Part shown: one piece after another, positions 21,315-31,792 of the stretch
Position numbering within the stretch: position 1 is the stretch's first letter
How the letters are laid out: each line of letters begins with the position of its first letter
NCBI GenBank assembly: GCA_024345305.1
Contig: BRON01000013.1
Location: 868,001 to 932,000, forward strand
Source of the DNA: Mrakia gelida
Lineage: Eukaryota > Basidiomycota > Tremellomycetes > Cystofilobasidiales > Mrakiaceae
Direction of reading: 5' to 3'
DNA length: 64,000 nucleotides
Made by a program: the position numbers and the translations under genes
Notes under the pieces: model-generated
What the model was told of the DNA's origin: nothing
Seen by the model: the letters and a program-made list of their open reading frames with translations, nothing else
The model's database searches: none

Positions 21315-23435
21315 ATGTCATCCTTCTTCCGCTCCACCCCCTCCTCTTCAACCTCCTCCTCGTCCTCCTCCCTCACCCCCAAGGTCAAAACCGTCCTCCA
21401 AACCCCCTCCCTCAAATCCCTCCCCGTCCGCCCTCCTCCCTTGACGGACGAGCATCATCTGGAGATGTACGCTTCGCTGCTCGCTTACGTTTCCGATGAG
21501 GCACTGGAGGTTGAGGTTGGGGTGGGGAAGGAGGAGAAGAGAGGATTGAGTGGGGCGGAGAGGATGTGGTTGACCAGGGAGTGTTTGGAGAGGTGAGTGA
21601 GCTTGACGACTACTGTAGGAGAGGGAGGAGGGTGAGGGAGCGGGTGAGGGAGGGCCGTTTGTGCCCCTTCTATACTGGGAGGGAGAGGGCGAGCGAAGGA
21701 AGGGAGGGCGCCGGAGAGACGACGGACGAACGGAGCTCACAACCTCCTTCGAGCTTGAGCTGAGCTCGCCATTCGATCTTTTGCTGACCTTTCCCTTTCC
21801 CTTTCGTAGATATCTTCGCGCCCAGAAATGGGATCTAGCAGAAGCGCAACGCAAACTCATCGACACCTTGGTCTGGAGGAGAGAACATGGTCTGGCCGAT
21901 GACGACGGAGGGGAGAGGTCCAAGGAGGAGGGAGGAGGGCTGAACGCGGAGAAGGTCAAGATCGAGGGGAGGGGGGGGAAGGAGTGAGTACACACGACTC
22001 CATTCACTCGCGTATCTCTTTCGACGCTGACTGCTCGTTCATATGTCTGTCTACACAGCTACGTCAACGGTTCGTCTCGCTCCTTTCTCTGTCTCTCCCC
22101 CTCGCGTCGCTGACCTCCGTTTCTCGTTTCGTTTGACAGGCTGGGACGAAGACGGTCGACCTCTACACTACCAAGTCCCCTCTCGGAACACCAGTACCGA
22201 CTCAGACCTCAACGTTCTCTACTGCGTGTGGGTGATGGAACGATCTATCGACTTGATGCCTCCTGGGATTGAGAAACAGGTGCTGTTGGTCAAGTGAGTT
22301 TCGAAAACCGACGCGTCTCGCTTGCTTGGTTTCGTTCTCGAGAAGTTCGCTTGTTCACCGCTTTCTTCTTTTGCTTTGGTGGGGGGGAACAGCTTCTCGG
22401 GAGGGATGAGTCCACCTCCTCTAGCGACGGTGAGAGGGTGGATCCATATGCTTTCGCATCATTGTGAGTTTGGCCGCGATTCGTTCGAGTTCGAATCGAG
22501 TTGAAAACTGACTTCGTTTCGTTCACAGACCCCGAAAGGATGGAGAAGGCTATTGCGATCAAGGTTCCTTGGATCTTGAACGCTTTCTTCAAGGTGAGTC
22601 GACCTTGCTTTCGGTTCGAGAGGAGGATGAACGAGAACCGAGAATCGAGCATCGAGGCTGACCTTCCCTCGACGCCAGATCATCCTCCCCTGGATCGACC
22701 CTGTGACGAGAGCGAAGCTCGTTTTCAATGCTGTGAGTATACTTCCTCCTCTCGCTTGGCCACGACTACAAGCGAGCAGAAAAACTGACGAGTTCCTCCT
22801 TCCTGCTCGACTCGCTCTTCCTTCAGCCCGCGGTTCGTCTTCTCGCTCCTCGCTCACTCGTCTCACTTCCTTCGAAGCTCACTCCCCCCTTCCTCGCTTG
22901 CTCATTCCTTCGCACACAGCCCTGGGTCCCAGAAGATCATCTCGAGGAACCCTTCGGAGGGAAACTACCGTTCGAGTACGATCAGGACACCTACCTTCCC
23001 GTTCGTCCTCTCGCATCTCTTCCCTCCGAACCGAACGACGACGCAATCTCACCTTTCTCCTTTTCCCCGATTTGATTTTCACCCAGTCTCTCCTCAAACT
23101 GTGCTCTGATCGACGGCGTCTCTATCGGGAGAGATGGGTTAAAGATGGATCGAGGGTGCGTTTTGGTTCGCCTTCGTTCTCGTCGACGACGCGACCTTTC
23201 CTGACTCCTTTTGTTTTTGGACCTTCCCTTCGCACAGATCGGCGCTTCGGAGTGGATCCTCAAGGGAGGAGAACCATCCGAGCGAGATATTCCTGACGTC
23301 GTGGAGAAGATCGTCGAGTCGTCCTCGCCGAGCGTGGTGGAGGAGATCCATGCTCCCGCTGGGAAGGAGGGCGTCGTGATTCGAGAGGGTTCCCCTGAGG
23401 CGGTGGCGGTTGCTCTGCAGGAGTTGAGGGTTTAG
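21315..23435 (+). CDS. Sec14-like (CRAL-TRIO) phosphatidylinositol transfer protein
   Basis: Lipid-exchange protein of the Sec14/Pdr16/Csr1 group, cytosolic or peripheral on membranes. After a Ser/Thr-rich N-terminus (start 21315) comes the CRAL-TRIO-N helix bundle (LTRECLERYLRAQKWDLAEA, KLIDTLVWRREHGL). The lipid-binding domain follows: GWDEDGRPLHYQVPSRNTST, LNVLYCVWVMERSIDLMPPG, then MLSHHYPERMEKAIAIKVPW, ILNAFFKIILPWIDPVTRAK and the closing LPFEYDQDTYLPSLLKLCSD. An 11-nt microexon at 22059-22069 carries YVN between two phase-compatible introns. The Gly-Arg-Pro turn and the PERM segment are as in Pdr16-type proteins. The C-terminal extension is acidic/Val-rich. The exact paralogue and lipid cargo are not determinable. 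Confidence 0.9.
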
Positions 23436-23817
23436 ACTTCTTCAGTGAGTTCGTATAGATATCGTGGTATTTTCATAGACTTTTCTCTTTTCCCACCCTC
23501 GCAGATTTTTGAAGGGAAAGGGCGGCAGCGGAGCCGACCGTCGAGTCGTCACGCCTTCATGAAGGAGAGTCGCGTTGGCGAGCCGTCTTATCGAAGTCGC
23601 CTTTCTCGACGACGCTCACCAACCAACTCATCGCTCAACTCCCGATTTAGGAAACGATGGCGTGTTCTTGGCTCACCTTCGAGGATGATGAAGTCGTCTT
23701 TTTTCCTTCGTCGGGGAAAGGGGATGAACAGGAGAAGATCTTTCGGTTCGTTCTTCCCTCAAACCATCACCCTCCCCTCTTCCTTCCCCTTCTTCTTTCG
23801 GTCTTTCGGTTCAAAAG
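23436..23817. other. Intergenic spacer / promoter of MFS gene
   Basis: 382 bp between tandem plus genes. It ends in a TC-rich stretch (CCCTTCTTCTTTCGG) immediately before the transporter start. An in-frame upstream exon was not found. Confidence 0.5.
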
Positions 23818-26491
23818 ATGGGTTCAGCAGTCCAAGCTTTCAAGAACAACGGAGCGGTTAAAGTCATCACTGGGGTGAGTTGAGACGTACAAAGGAAGAA
23901 CGAGTCGAACTTCACCGTCGCTGACTGTCGCTCTTTCTTGTTCGTTCTCGATAGATCTTCGACTGGTACCCTGCTCACTACTCTCCACTAGAGAGGAAGC
24001 TGTTGAGGAAGATAGACGCTTCCATCCTCACCTTCGCGTGCATTTCGTTCTTCGTCAAGGTCAGTCGAAAAGACGCGGAAGTGGACGAGGGAGCTTTCGG
24101 CGCTGACCTTCTTCGCGTTTTCACTTCCTTCTTTCCTTCCTCAGTTCCTCGACCAAAGCAACGTCACCAATGCCTACGTCTCCGGTATGAAGGAGGACTT
24201 GGGAATGTACGGCAACCAGGTCAGTCTCCTCCTTCGTTCGTCGCGACGTGCCCGAGCGCTGACCTACCCTCCTTTTCCTCTCACAGCTCAACTACCTCAA
24301 CGTCGCCTACTACACCGCCTACGTCGTCGGACAAGTCCCCATGCTCGCCTTCCAAACTCGACCCGCTCTCGCTGCGTGGTTCCTCCCTACTCTGGAAATT
24401 CTCTGGGGAGTTATCGTGCGTCTCGAAGACCAACTCTCGCGACGATGCTTCGCCTCCACTCGGGTAAAGCTGACCGATGTTTTGCTTCGTTGCTTGCACG
24501 CTCTGTCAGACCTTCGGACAAGCCAAAGTCGGAACCGTTCAGCAGATGTACGCGTGCCGAGCTCTGCTCGGATGGTTCGAAGCTCCCTCTTTCGCTGGAA
24601 CCCATTTCATTCTCGGATCGTGGTACAAGAAGGAGGAGCTCTTCAAGAGAGCGGGGCTTTGGTTTACTTGTGCTTCGCTAGGTGAGTCGACGTTCTCGAA
24701 AGCTCGTCGTCGGTAAATGACGAACAAGCGTTCGAGGTCGAGTCGTTGACTTCGCTGACTTGCTTTCCTCTTGCGCTCGCTTCTTCTGCATCAGGCTCCA
24801 TGTTCTCCGGATACCTACAGGCCGCTGCTTACAAGAACCTCTCGGGAGTGTACGGTCTCGAGGGTTGGCGATGGGTGAGTCACCTTCCTTCACACTCGAG
24901 ACGACGCGTCGTTCGACCGACGCTTTACCTTACTCGTCGATTCTTCTTCCGTTTCCGTGCAGCTCTTTCTCGTCGACGGAATCATCACCGTTCCTCTCGC
25001 TATCATCGGTTTCGTCTTCTTCCCTGGACTTCCTTCTTCGTTCGTCACATCTCCCCCTCGTCCTTTTCTTCGAGTCGCTTGCTCGTTCTGTTTCCAGCCA
25101 TCAATCGCTCTCCCCATCTCTGACACTCCTCTCCCTCGTCCTTGCTTTCTCTCGTCCAGTAAGAAGCCCTGGCACTTCACTCAGGAGGAACACGAGCTCG
25201 CGACGACTCGACTCGGACCTCACCACAAGCCTGCCGGAAAACTGAACTTCGACGTCGTCAAGAGGACCGTCAAGCGTCCTCTCTACTGGGTCTGTGTGTC
25301 GATGTATGTCTTCGTGAGTCTTGCACATCCATTCTTGAATTTGACGACGAAGAAGGAGGGCGAGAGCAGCGCATGGAGGGTTCCGCCGCGTCGTCTGGAT
25401 AACTGATTCCTCTTCCCTTCTCCCTCCCTCTTCAGCTCATCCAATCCTCCTACTGGTCGGGCTACATGTCCCTCTGGCTCAAAGCGGAGAACACCAAGAC
25501 CGTCACCAAGTGGTCTGTCGAGCTCATCAACATCCTGCCGACGTTCATCAACCTCCTCACGGCTCTCTCTTCGTGGATCGGTACGACCCTGGCGGGAAAC
25601 TATGGTGTAATCAAGTTCATGACCTTTGGGCTGAGCTGTGCCATCTTTTCGGAGATCGTTTTGACGATTTGGGTGAGTTGACTCGTTCTTCTGCTATACA
25701 ATTGGTCGCTCGCGATCATCGAGTCTTGTCAACGCTGACTTGCATTCCTCTCTCTCTCTCTCTCTTGTCTCCCAGTTCGTTCCTGATGGACTCAAGTTCC
25801 TCGCGTTTTACCTCGGAGGTTTCCTCGGAATGGTCTCGTGAGTTCAACGAGACGAGCCTCGCGAAACAACGAGAGAGAAGCTTCGACTTTGAGCGACGGA
25901 TCTGACCTCTTCTGCCTTTCCTGCGCCATCTTGACAGTCCCGTTCTCTACTCTTGGATCAACACCGTCGCTTCTGAGGATCCCGAAGGACGAGCGTTCAT
26001 AATGTCTTCGATGATGACCGCTGGCTACTGCACGTATATCTGGGTTCCACTCTTCACCTACCCAACTGTGGAAGCTCCTCGTTTCGTTCACGGTTGTGAG
26101 TCTTCCCCTTCGTCCTCGCGTCGCCTCGTCCGCTTCCTTTTCTCAGCTTCTGACCCTTCTTTCTTCTCTCATCTAGACCCCGCATCCCTCGCATTCTCCA
26201 TCGCTCTCAGTGAGTCGCTCACATCCACTCTCAACTCTCAACAGAAAGCGAACCCAACTGACGCGTCTCTCCTTTCCCTTCAATTTTCCAGTGGTCGCGT
26301 TCTTCTACGCTGTCCGAACCTTCAAAAGACCCGACCAAAGGGTCCCTCTTTCGACCATCGAGGAGTCCTCACCAGCCGGATCGATATCAGGAGGAGAACG
26401 AAGCGACGAGGAGTACGACGAGAAGAAGGTTATCGACGCTTCGAAGGAGACGACCTCGGGGACCATCATCGCTACTACTGAGCTCCGTTAG
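23818..26491 (+). CDS. MFS transporter, anion:cation symporter family (vitamin/pantothenate/allantoate type)
   Basis: Twelve-helix plasma-membrane carrier of the Dal5/Fen2/Vht1/Liz1 family, importing organic anions or vitamins with protons. Start 23818 ([20 protein letters not shown]). The family signature at helix 1-2 is present: [40 protein letters not shown]. So are the helix 4 motif [20 protein letters not shown] and the helix 5-6 region [17 protein letters not shown]. About ten introns interrupt the gene, with exons up to the stop at 26489-26491. The cytosolic C-tail is acidic and Ser-rich ([16 protein letters not shown]), typical of regulated permeases. Substrate cannot be assigned from sequence; the LDQSN and MYGNQ motifs favour the pantothenate/vitamin H-like branch. 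Confidence 0.9.
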
Positions 26492-27059
26492 ACTCTTCTC
26501 GCTCGTGGGTTATCTAGATTATCATCTCTGAGGTCTCGGGACTCACTCTTCTAGTTTTGTAATTGTTCGCAGGGTCGAAGGACGGGGGTTCGACGCGTCG
26601 GTTGTCGATTTCTGCTCCAGATCTTTCACGTCTTACATGCATCTCGGTTTCGATTGACTCGGGAGTGAGCGAGAGGACAGATAAGTAAGAGGTCCTGTCC
26701 GCTAGTACGGTCGCTGAGAATAAGAAGAGGTTTCCAAGAAGAAACGACGCGTTCAACCAACGGAGCAAGCGCTTCGCTCTCTTTTGAGATCAACGATCCA
26801 GAGGGCTCAAAACCTGTTTGTCTGTATCAGACAGCTCGCCCTCTTCCCAGAAATGTTCTCACAACCCTCAGTGAAAATCTGGTTCTCCGTTCAGGTCAAT
26901 TTCCCTCCCCTCGCCGTCTCCCTCGTCATCTCGATTTCAGAGTTCGTTCGACCCCTCCTCTCCTCCACCTCCCTCTCTCTCCAACCCTCACGCGACCTTT
27001 TAGACCTCCTCTGTCTCTTTCTCTTCCCTTCGGCCCTCTCCCCTGCTCACCAGACCATC
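26492..27059. other. Intergenic spacer
   Basis: 568 bp between tandem plus-strand genes. A GACGCGTC site lies at 26592-26599. The last 200 bp before the next start are CT-rich, as expected of a promoter. No gene was recognised. Confidence 0.5.
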
Positions 27060-28861
27060 ATGCCTCTCGAAACTGTGAGTCTTTGGGCAAAGAAAGGAGG
27101 GAGGAGGAAGGCGAAGAACCCTTGAAGCTGACGTCCCTCAACCTCTTTCCTCCTTCCTTTAGATCTACGTTGCTCGCCATGGGTTTAGAATCAACTGGGT
27201 CACGGAAAACTGGTCTACACCTACTAAGATGGCTCGAGATCCTCCTCTTGCTGGGTATGGAATCGTGAGTCCGGAGGAAGGGAGGTCTGCGAAGGGAGGG
27301 AAGGGGACGGAACGAGGCGTTCGAGGGAGTCAAGAGGAATGGTGAATGCTTGAGGGTTTGGAGCGGTCCAGGAGGTTGCTTGAGGCTCTCGCGAACCATC
27401 ACAGATCTCTGGAGTCGACCACAGCCTTCTCGAAGGGTCTAGAACCTCCAGCTCCAGCAGCTCGTCCATCCATCTCGTCCTCCCTCCTGTCACCTCGGTT
27501 CCCTTCGCTCGTACGACCTCCCCAGCTGACTTTCTTTTCTCCTCTTTCTCTCTCTCCAGGAACAAGCTGAGAAGCTCGGAGCTCATCTCGCATCTCCTCC
27601 CGATGGCGAAGTGAGTTGTCTGTGACCTCGAGCCATCAAACGAAGCTCACGAGAGCTGTCCTTTCCTCTCCTCCTTCTTTCCTTCGCTCAGCCCAAACCC
27701 GAGCTCGTCTTTTCGTCGCCGTTCTACCGATGTATCCAGACCAGCGCACCTCTTGCTAAGGCTCTGGGTGTAGAGATTCGTTTAGAACACGGAATCATGG
27801 AATGGGTGAGTCGAGTCTTCTGCGAAACGGTCGACGGGAGAAAGAAGGAGGGTTCGGGTGGAGAAAGCCGGAGGTCGAGATGAGTCGATGCTGGGGGCGT
27901 GGAGAGTGGGAGATAGGCCCTTGCTGGTGCTGAGGGGTCGGATGAAGAGCTCGTGCGTTGGCTGGACTGCTTGACCATCAGAGGGAGCTCAATCGTGCAG
28001 AAGGACGAGCGAGCTCGACCCTTCCCTCCCTTGATCTTCCCTGACGCTTTCTTATTTCCTTCCTTTCGCCTTCCAGTACTCGACGGTCCCAATCGCAACC
28101 CCTCAACTCCTCCACCCTCGCCCTTCCGATCCTACCACCCTCTCAGTCCATTTCCCTCCCGGCACCCTCGACCTCTCCTACTCCTCGACCTACTACCCTT
28201 CGCGTCTCGGCGAGACCCTCAACGACCTCCTCCTTCGAGCTCGCCTCTTCCTCGTCGCCTTCCTTCGTCGTATCGAGGAGGAATACCCAGAAGTCAAGAC
28301 GATATGTCTCGTCGGACACGCCGCGTCGGTTATCGCTCTTGGGAGGGCTTTGACAGGAGACAAGGAGTTGGAGGTGACGGCTGGGTGCTGCACTGTCTCG
28401 ACGTATAAGAGGAAGACGGAGGGAGATAAGCCGGCGACGGTTGGAGAGTGGGATATCGTGAAGAACGGGGATGCGAGCTTCTTGGAGAAGGGAGTGGAGA
28501 GGAACTGGAGCGTGAGTTCTCGTCGTTCGAGTCCTGCTCGCGTCTGGGTCGTCCCATCTCCGTGTAGAGCTGACCTTCTCATCGTGCCCTTAACTCCGCT
28601 CAGTTCCGCGATGTCGTCCTCTCGCCAGAAGGAGAGGTTATCCAGGTTCGTCTCATCTCGCCCCCTTCCCTTCCCTCCCATCTCGACGCGTCTTCTTCGC
28701 TCTTCCCTCTTCTGACGCGTTCCCCCTCCTTCCTCCCTTTTCTCCAGGACCAAGGAGTTCCCGGAACCGAGGTCGAGAAGAATCACCCTCTCGGAATCGC
28801 ACCAGGCTTTGAGAAGTACCTCCTCGAGTCGGATCTGCCTCAGCTCTCGAGCTCGCTTTGA
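27060..28861 (+). CDS. Histidine phosphatase superfamily protein, Tfc7/Tau55-like
   Basis: Branch-2-like histidine phosphatase related to yeast Tfc7 (the tau55 subunit of RNA polymerase III factor TFIIIC) and its paralogue YNL108C. A 15-nt first coding exon (MPLET) is spliced to IYVARHGFRINWVTENW, with the RHG catalytic histidine. PPLAGYGIEQAEKLGAHLAS, VFSSPFYRCIQTSAPLAKAL (the FSSPxxRxxQT motif), GIMEWYSTVP, and the second histidine in TICLVGHAASVIALGRALTG follow. The C-terminal part (EKNHPLGIAPGFEKYLLESD) matches the extended Tfc7 type rather than metabolic mutases. The active-site set looks complete, so catalytic activity is possible. Whether it sits in TFIIIC is an inference from similarity only. 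The gene lies between the MFS transporter and a convergent RBR ligase. Confidence 0.85.
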
Positions 28862-29193
28862 GGAGGGAGGACGGACGCGTCGGCCCTTTGTCTGTTCCGC
28901 TGTTTTTGATCCGAAGACTAGATTTGTTCTTCTGTGATGCGCCTGCTACGCAACCGTAACAGAGAGTGCAAGATGGAGCGTTGCTCTCCAATCTTCGGGG
29001 ACGTCTGCTCGAGGTTTTCCTCGACACGTCGTGGCTCTCTTGTTCTTCCGTTCCAGCCATCGAACCGCCTCCCTAGCTCTCAGCTAGGCTGCTGGATATC
29101 TCGTAAAATCATCATCGTCGTATAGCGTCGTAAAAATGTATGTAACGCCTAGTCGAGACCGAGTCCATCGAGTCGCGTCGAGTCGTTCGTGAT
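28862..29193. other. Convergent intergenic spacer
   Basis: 332 bp between two 3' ends. It holds one GACGCGTC site (28874). Nothing else was recognised. Confidence 0.5.
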
Positions 29194-31436
29194 CTACCGT
29201 CGTTCCAAGAGGTTCTGCTCCTCCCAAATCTTGCAGCCTTTTCCTGATGCGAGATTTATCGAAGAAAAAGTCAGTACGGTGTCTTTCGTCGACGCGGAGA
29301 ATGAATGGGAGCGGGCGAAGAGGGAACGAACCTCCTTTGCACTGGTACTTCCCTCCCTTGTGTTCGAAATCGGCGCCGCATTGGTAGCAGAACTGGTTGA
29401 ACGAAGGAGAGAGGTAGGATCAGTACAAACGTCCTTGAGTTGGAGCGTGGGAAGGGACGAACGTGGTGCTTGCAGGTGCAGCTGCGAAGAAGACGCGTCG
29501 AACGGGGAGTCAGCTTTAAGATCGCTCGCCGAAGATCGTAAGGAAGAGGAGCCAACGTACGTGATGTGACTGGTAAAATTGGAGACAGTGAGGAGACGTC
29601 AGGGTTAGTTGAACATCTCGAGGAGGAAGGCCGGGAAGAAGGAAGGAAAGAACGAACTTGCAGCCGAACTAAGAAGAGAAAAGCAAAGGAAGACGTCAGT
29701 GGAAGAGGTCGAGAGCTCAGGTTCGGGAACAGGCTGACCTTCAGCTCTACCATCGCTGAGCACTAGATACCAGAAAGAAGAGGAACAGAAGCTCAGCGCC
29801 GACGAGCGAAGGGAAACGACGCGTCTGTTCGAGAAGCGAGCTCACCTTCGGACACCTTCTCCACTTCTCTTTGAGAGCCAGCTCGTACAGTAGCAGATCC
29901 TCGGGGTTCCGTTCGTTGGGTGGTAGCTTCTGGAACTGCTCGCACGTGTAGTCTGTCAAAAACAAAGACGAGGTGGGATCAGTCGTCGCGGAAGTTTCGC
30001 TCGAGGAGTCGAGCGTCAAGGGCGCTCACGATCGTGCCAAACGACCTTGCAGGACTTGCAGAGCGAGTTCTTGCATCTCGGACACTGCGTAAGGGCGATG
30101 GAAAAGAAGTCAGCAACGAGAACGAAGGGCGAAGAGAAGGGGAAAAGCAGAAGTCGACGAACCTGTACCAGATTCTTCGCGATCGCAGCAGCACCGTCAA
30201 CAGGGGGAGCGACATCATCGGCGTCGAAGGCTTCACCGCAACCCTTGTGCGGGCAGTAGATGATCTTGAGAGTCGAGAGGAAGCGAGCGTGGTTCCACTG
30301 AACGAGGAGGAAAGTCGGTCAGCTTCGTTCGATCGAGACGCGACAAGAAATCGAGAAGATGGAGGAACGAACCTGGTCCATGTTCGGTTCTCCGAGAACG
30401 AGCCGAGCAGTCATGTCAGAGATTTCGACGATCTTGTCTCCAGGTTTTACTTGACAGGTCTGCGAGAATGAAGATCAAGAAGTCAGTCGAACAAAACGAG
30501 AGACGCGTTGAGCGCAAAAGCGAACGAACCGGGCAACCCATCGGAAACTCCATCCTCCCAGCGTTCTGAAGTGTCGTAGGAGCAGCCTTCGAAGATCCAG
30601 TCTTCTCTCCGTAGGTCGATGGGTCGAAAGGAGTCTTCAAGTTCCTGCAGATCGCGTCGGAGAGGCAGGACTGACAAAACAACGACGAAAACGATCAGCT
30701 TCCGAGCTCGAGACCGCTCAATGTGTTTCGTCTCTCGCACTAACTCCACAGAAAACATGCTTGCAAGGCTGAAGAGCGAGTCCATGACGATCCAGCTTCT
30801 TGAGCTTCGCTGCTCGTCGTTGAGCGACGGCTGCTGAGGACTCTGGTCGTCGACCTGCTTCCTCGTCCTCGTCGTCCGAATCGGCGAGATCGAGCACGAA
30901 CTTGTCGCTGATGTGAAGACAAGATTGAGGACAGTCAGTTTGAGCTGCTCGGAACTTTCTCACAAGCGAAAGAGACGTCAAGCTGCTCACCTCTTCGTCC
31001 TCTGCCACGGGTTCACTCCCACCACCACGACTCGCCTACAAATCGAACACTGAGGTCCCTTAGGCTTCTTGGGCTGCTCAGTCATCATCACTTTCACACA
31101 GCAAACAAGTTCAAAAGACACCAAAGTCAGCTCGCCCACACGAAGAAAGCGAGCAGAAGAGGACTCGGAGAAACGCGACGTCGAAGCTCACCTCCTCCAC
31201 CACCTGCCTTCGCTTTCTCCTCCGCAACCCTGATCGCAATCCACCTCGGATCCGTCTCCCTCTCGTGCTGCTGAACAAAGTCTGCTACGGCTTTGGATCC
31301 AGGGGGTTCGAAGGCTCCTCTGTAGAAGGAAGGAAGGAAGCGGGAGGGGAGGGGATCAGTTTCGAGAACGCTCGCGCGAGCGACGATCCTCCCTTCTTCG
31401 AGTTTACACTCACGAGTTGGACACACAGTTGCCCAT
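29194..31436 (-). CDS. RBR (RING-IBR-RING) E3 ubiquitin ligase with MGNC lipidation motif
   Basis: Ubiquitin ligase of the Ariadne-like RBR class, which takes ubiquitin from E2 onto its own cysteine before transfer. The first coding exon (31414-31436) encodes MGNCVSNS, a textbook N-myristoylation site with a neighbouring Cys for palmitoylation, so membrane anchoring is inferred. Then come an Asp/Glu-rich linker and RING1: PQCSICRRVVVVGVNPWQRT ... LQPCKHVFCGSCLSDA ... FPMGCPTC. The IBR follows: IYCPHKGCGEAFDADDV ... QCPRCKNSLCKSCKVVWHD. The catalytic Rcat/RING2 is CPKCSAMVELKFGCNHITCT, then CKHHFCYQCGADFEHKGGKY. The active cysteine (FGCNH) is on an 11-nt exon (29658-29668), followed by a 9-nt exon (29561-29569). 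The final exon is short and basic, ending at 29194. Confidence 0.92.
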
Positions 31437-31792
31437 CTTGATCGATACGCTGGTAGATGATAATTCGTTTGGGTGTTGAGGGGATGGTGGGTTGGTTGTG
31501 GTCGGGGTTGGGAGGGAAGGAGGGAAGATACGACGAGAGAGAGAGGAACGTTCGTTGAGCTCGCCCCTGGTTTTGCGCTCGAGGCGGTACAGTCGGGTCG
31601 GCTCTCGAGCTCGAGTCACCTTTGCTCCACGCTCTGATAGTTGAGAGATTGAGGAAAGTCTTCCGACTCACCTTAGCTAGACTACCCTTCTACGTCATTC
31701 TGTTCTCCGGTCTTTCCCCATCCCATCCCGCGCACCGAAAAAGCGAACCAAACGCATTCGATCCCTCGTCGCGTCTCCCTCCTCTCCTCTCT
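31437..31792. other. Intergenic spacer, RBR promoter and SAS10 3' end
   Basis: 356 bp between tandem minus-strand genes. No element was recognised beyond a general pyrimidine bias on the minus strand near the RBR start. Confidence 0.5.
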
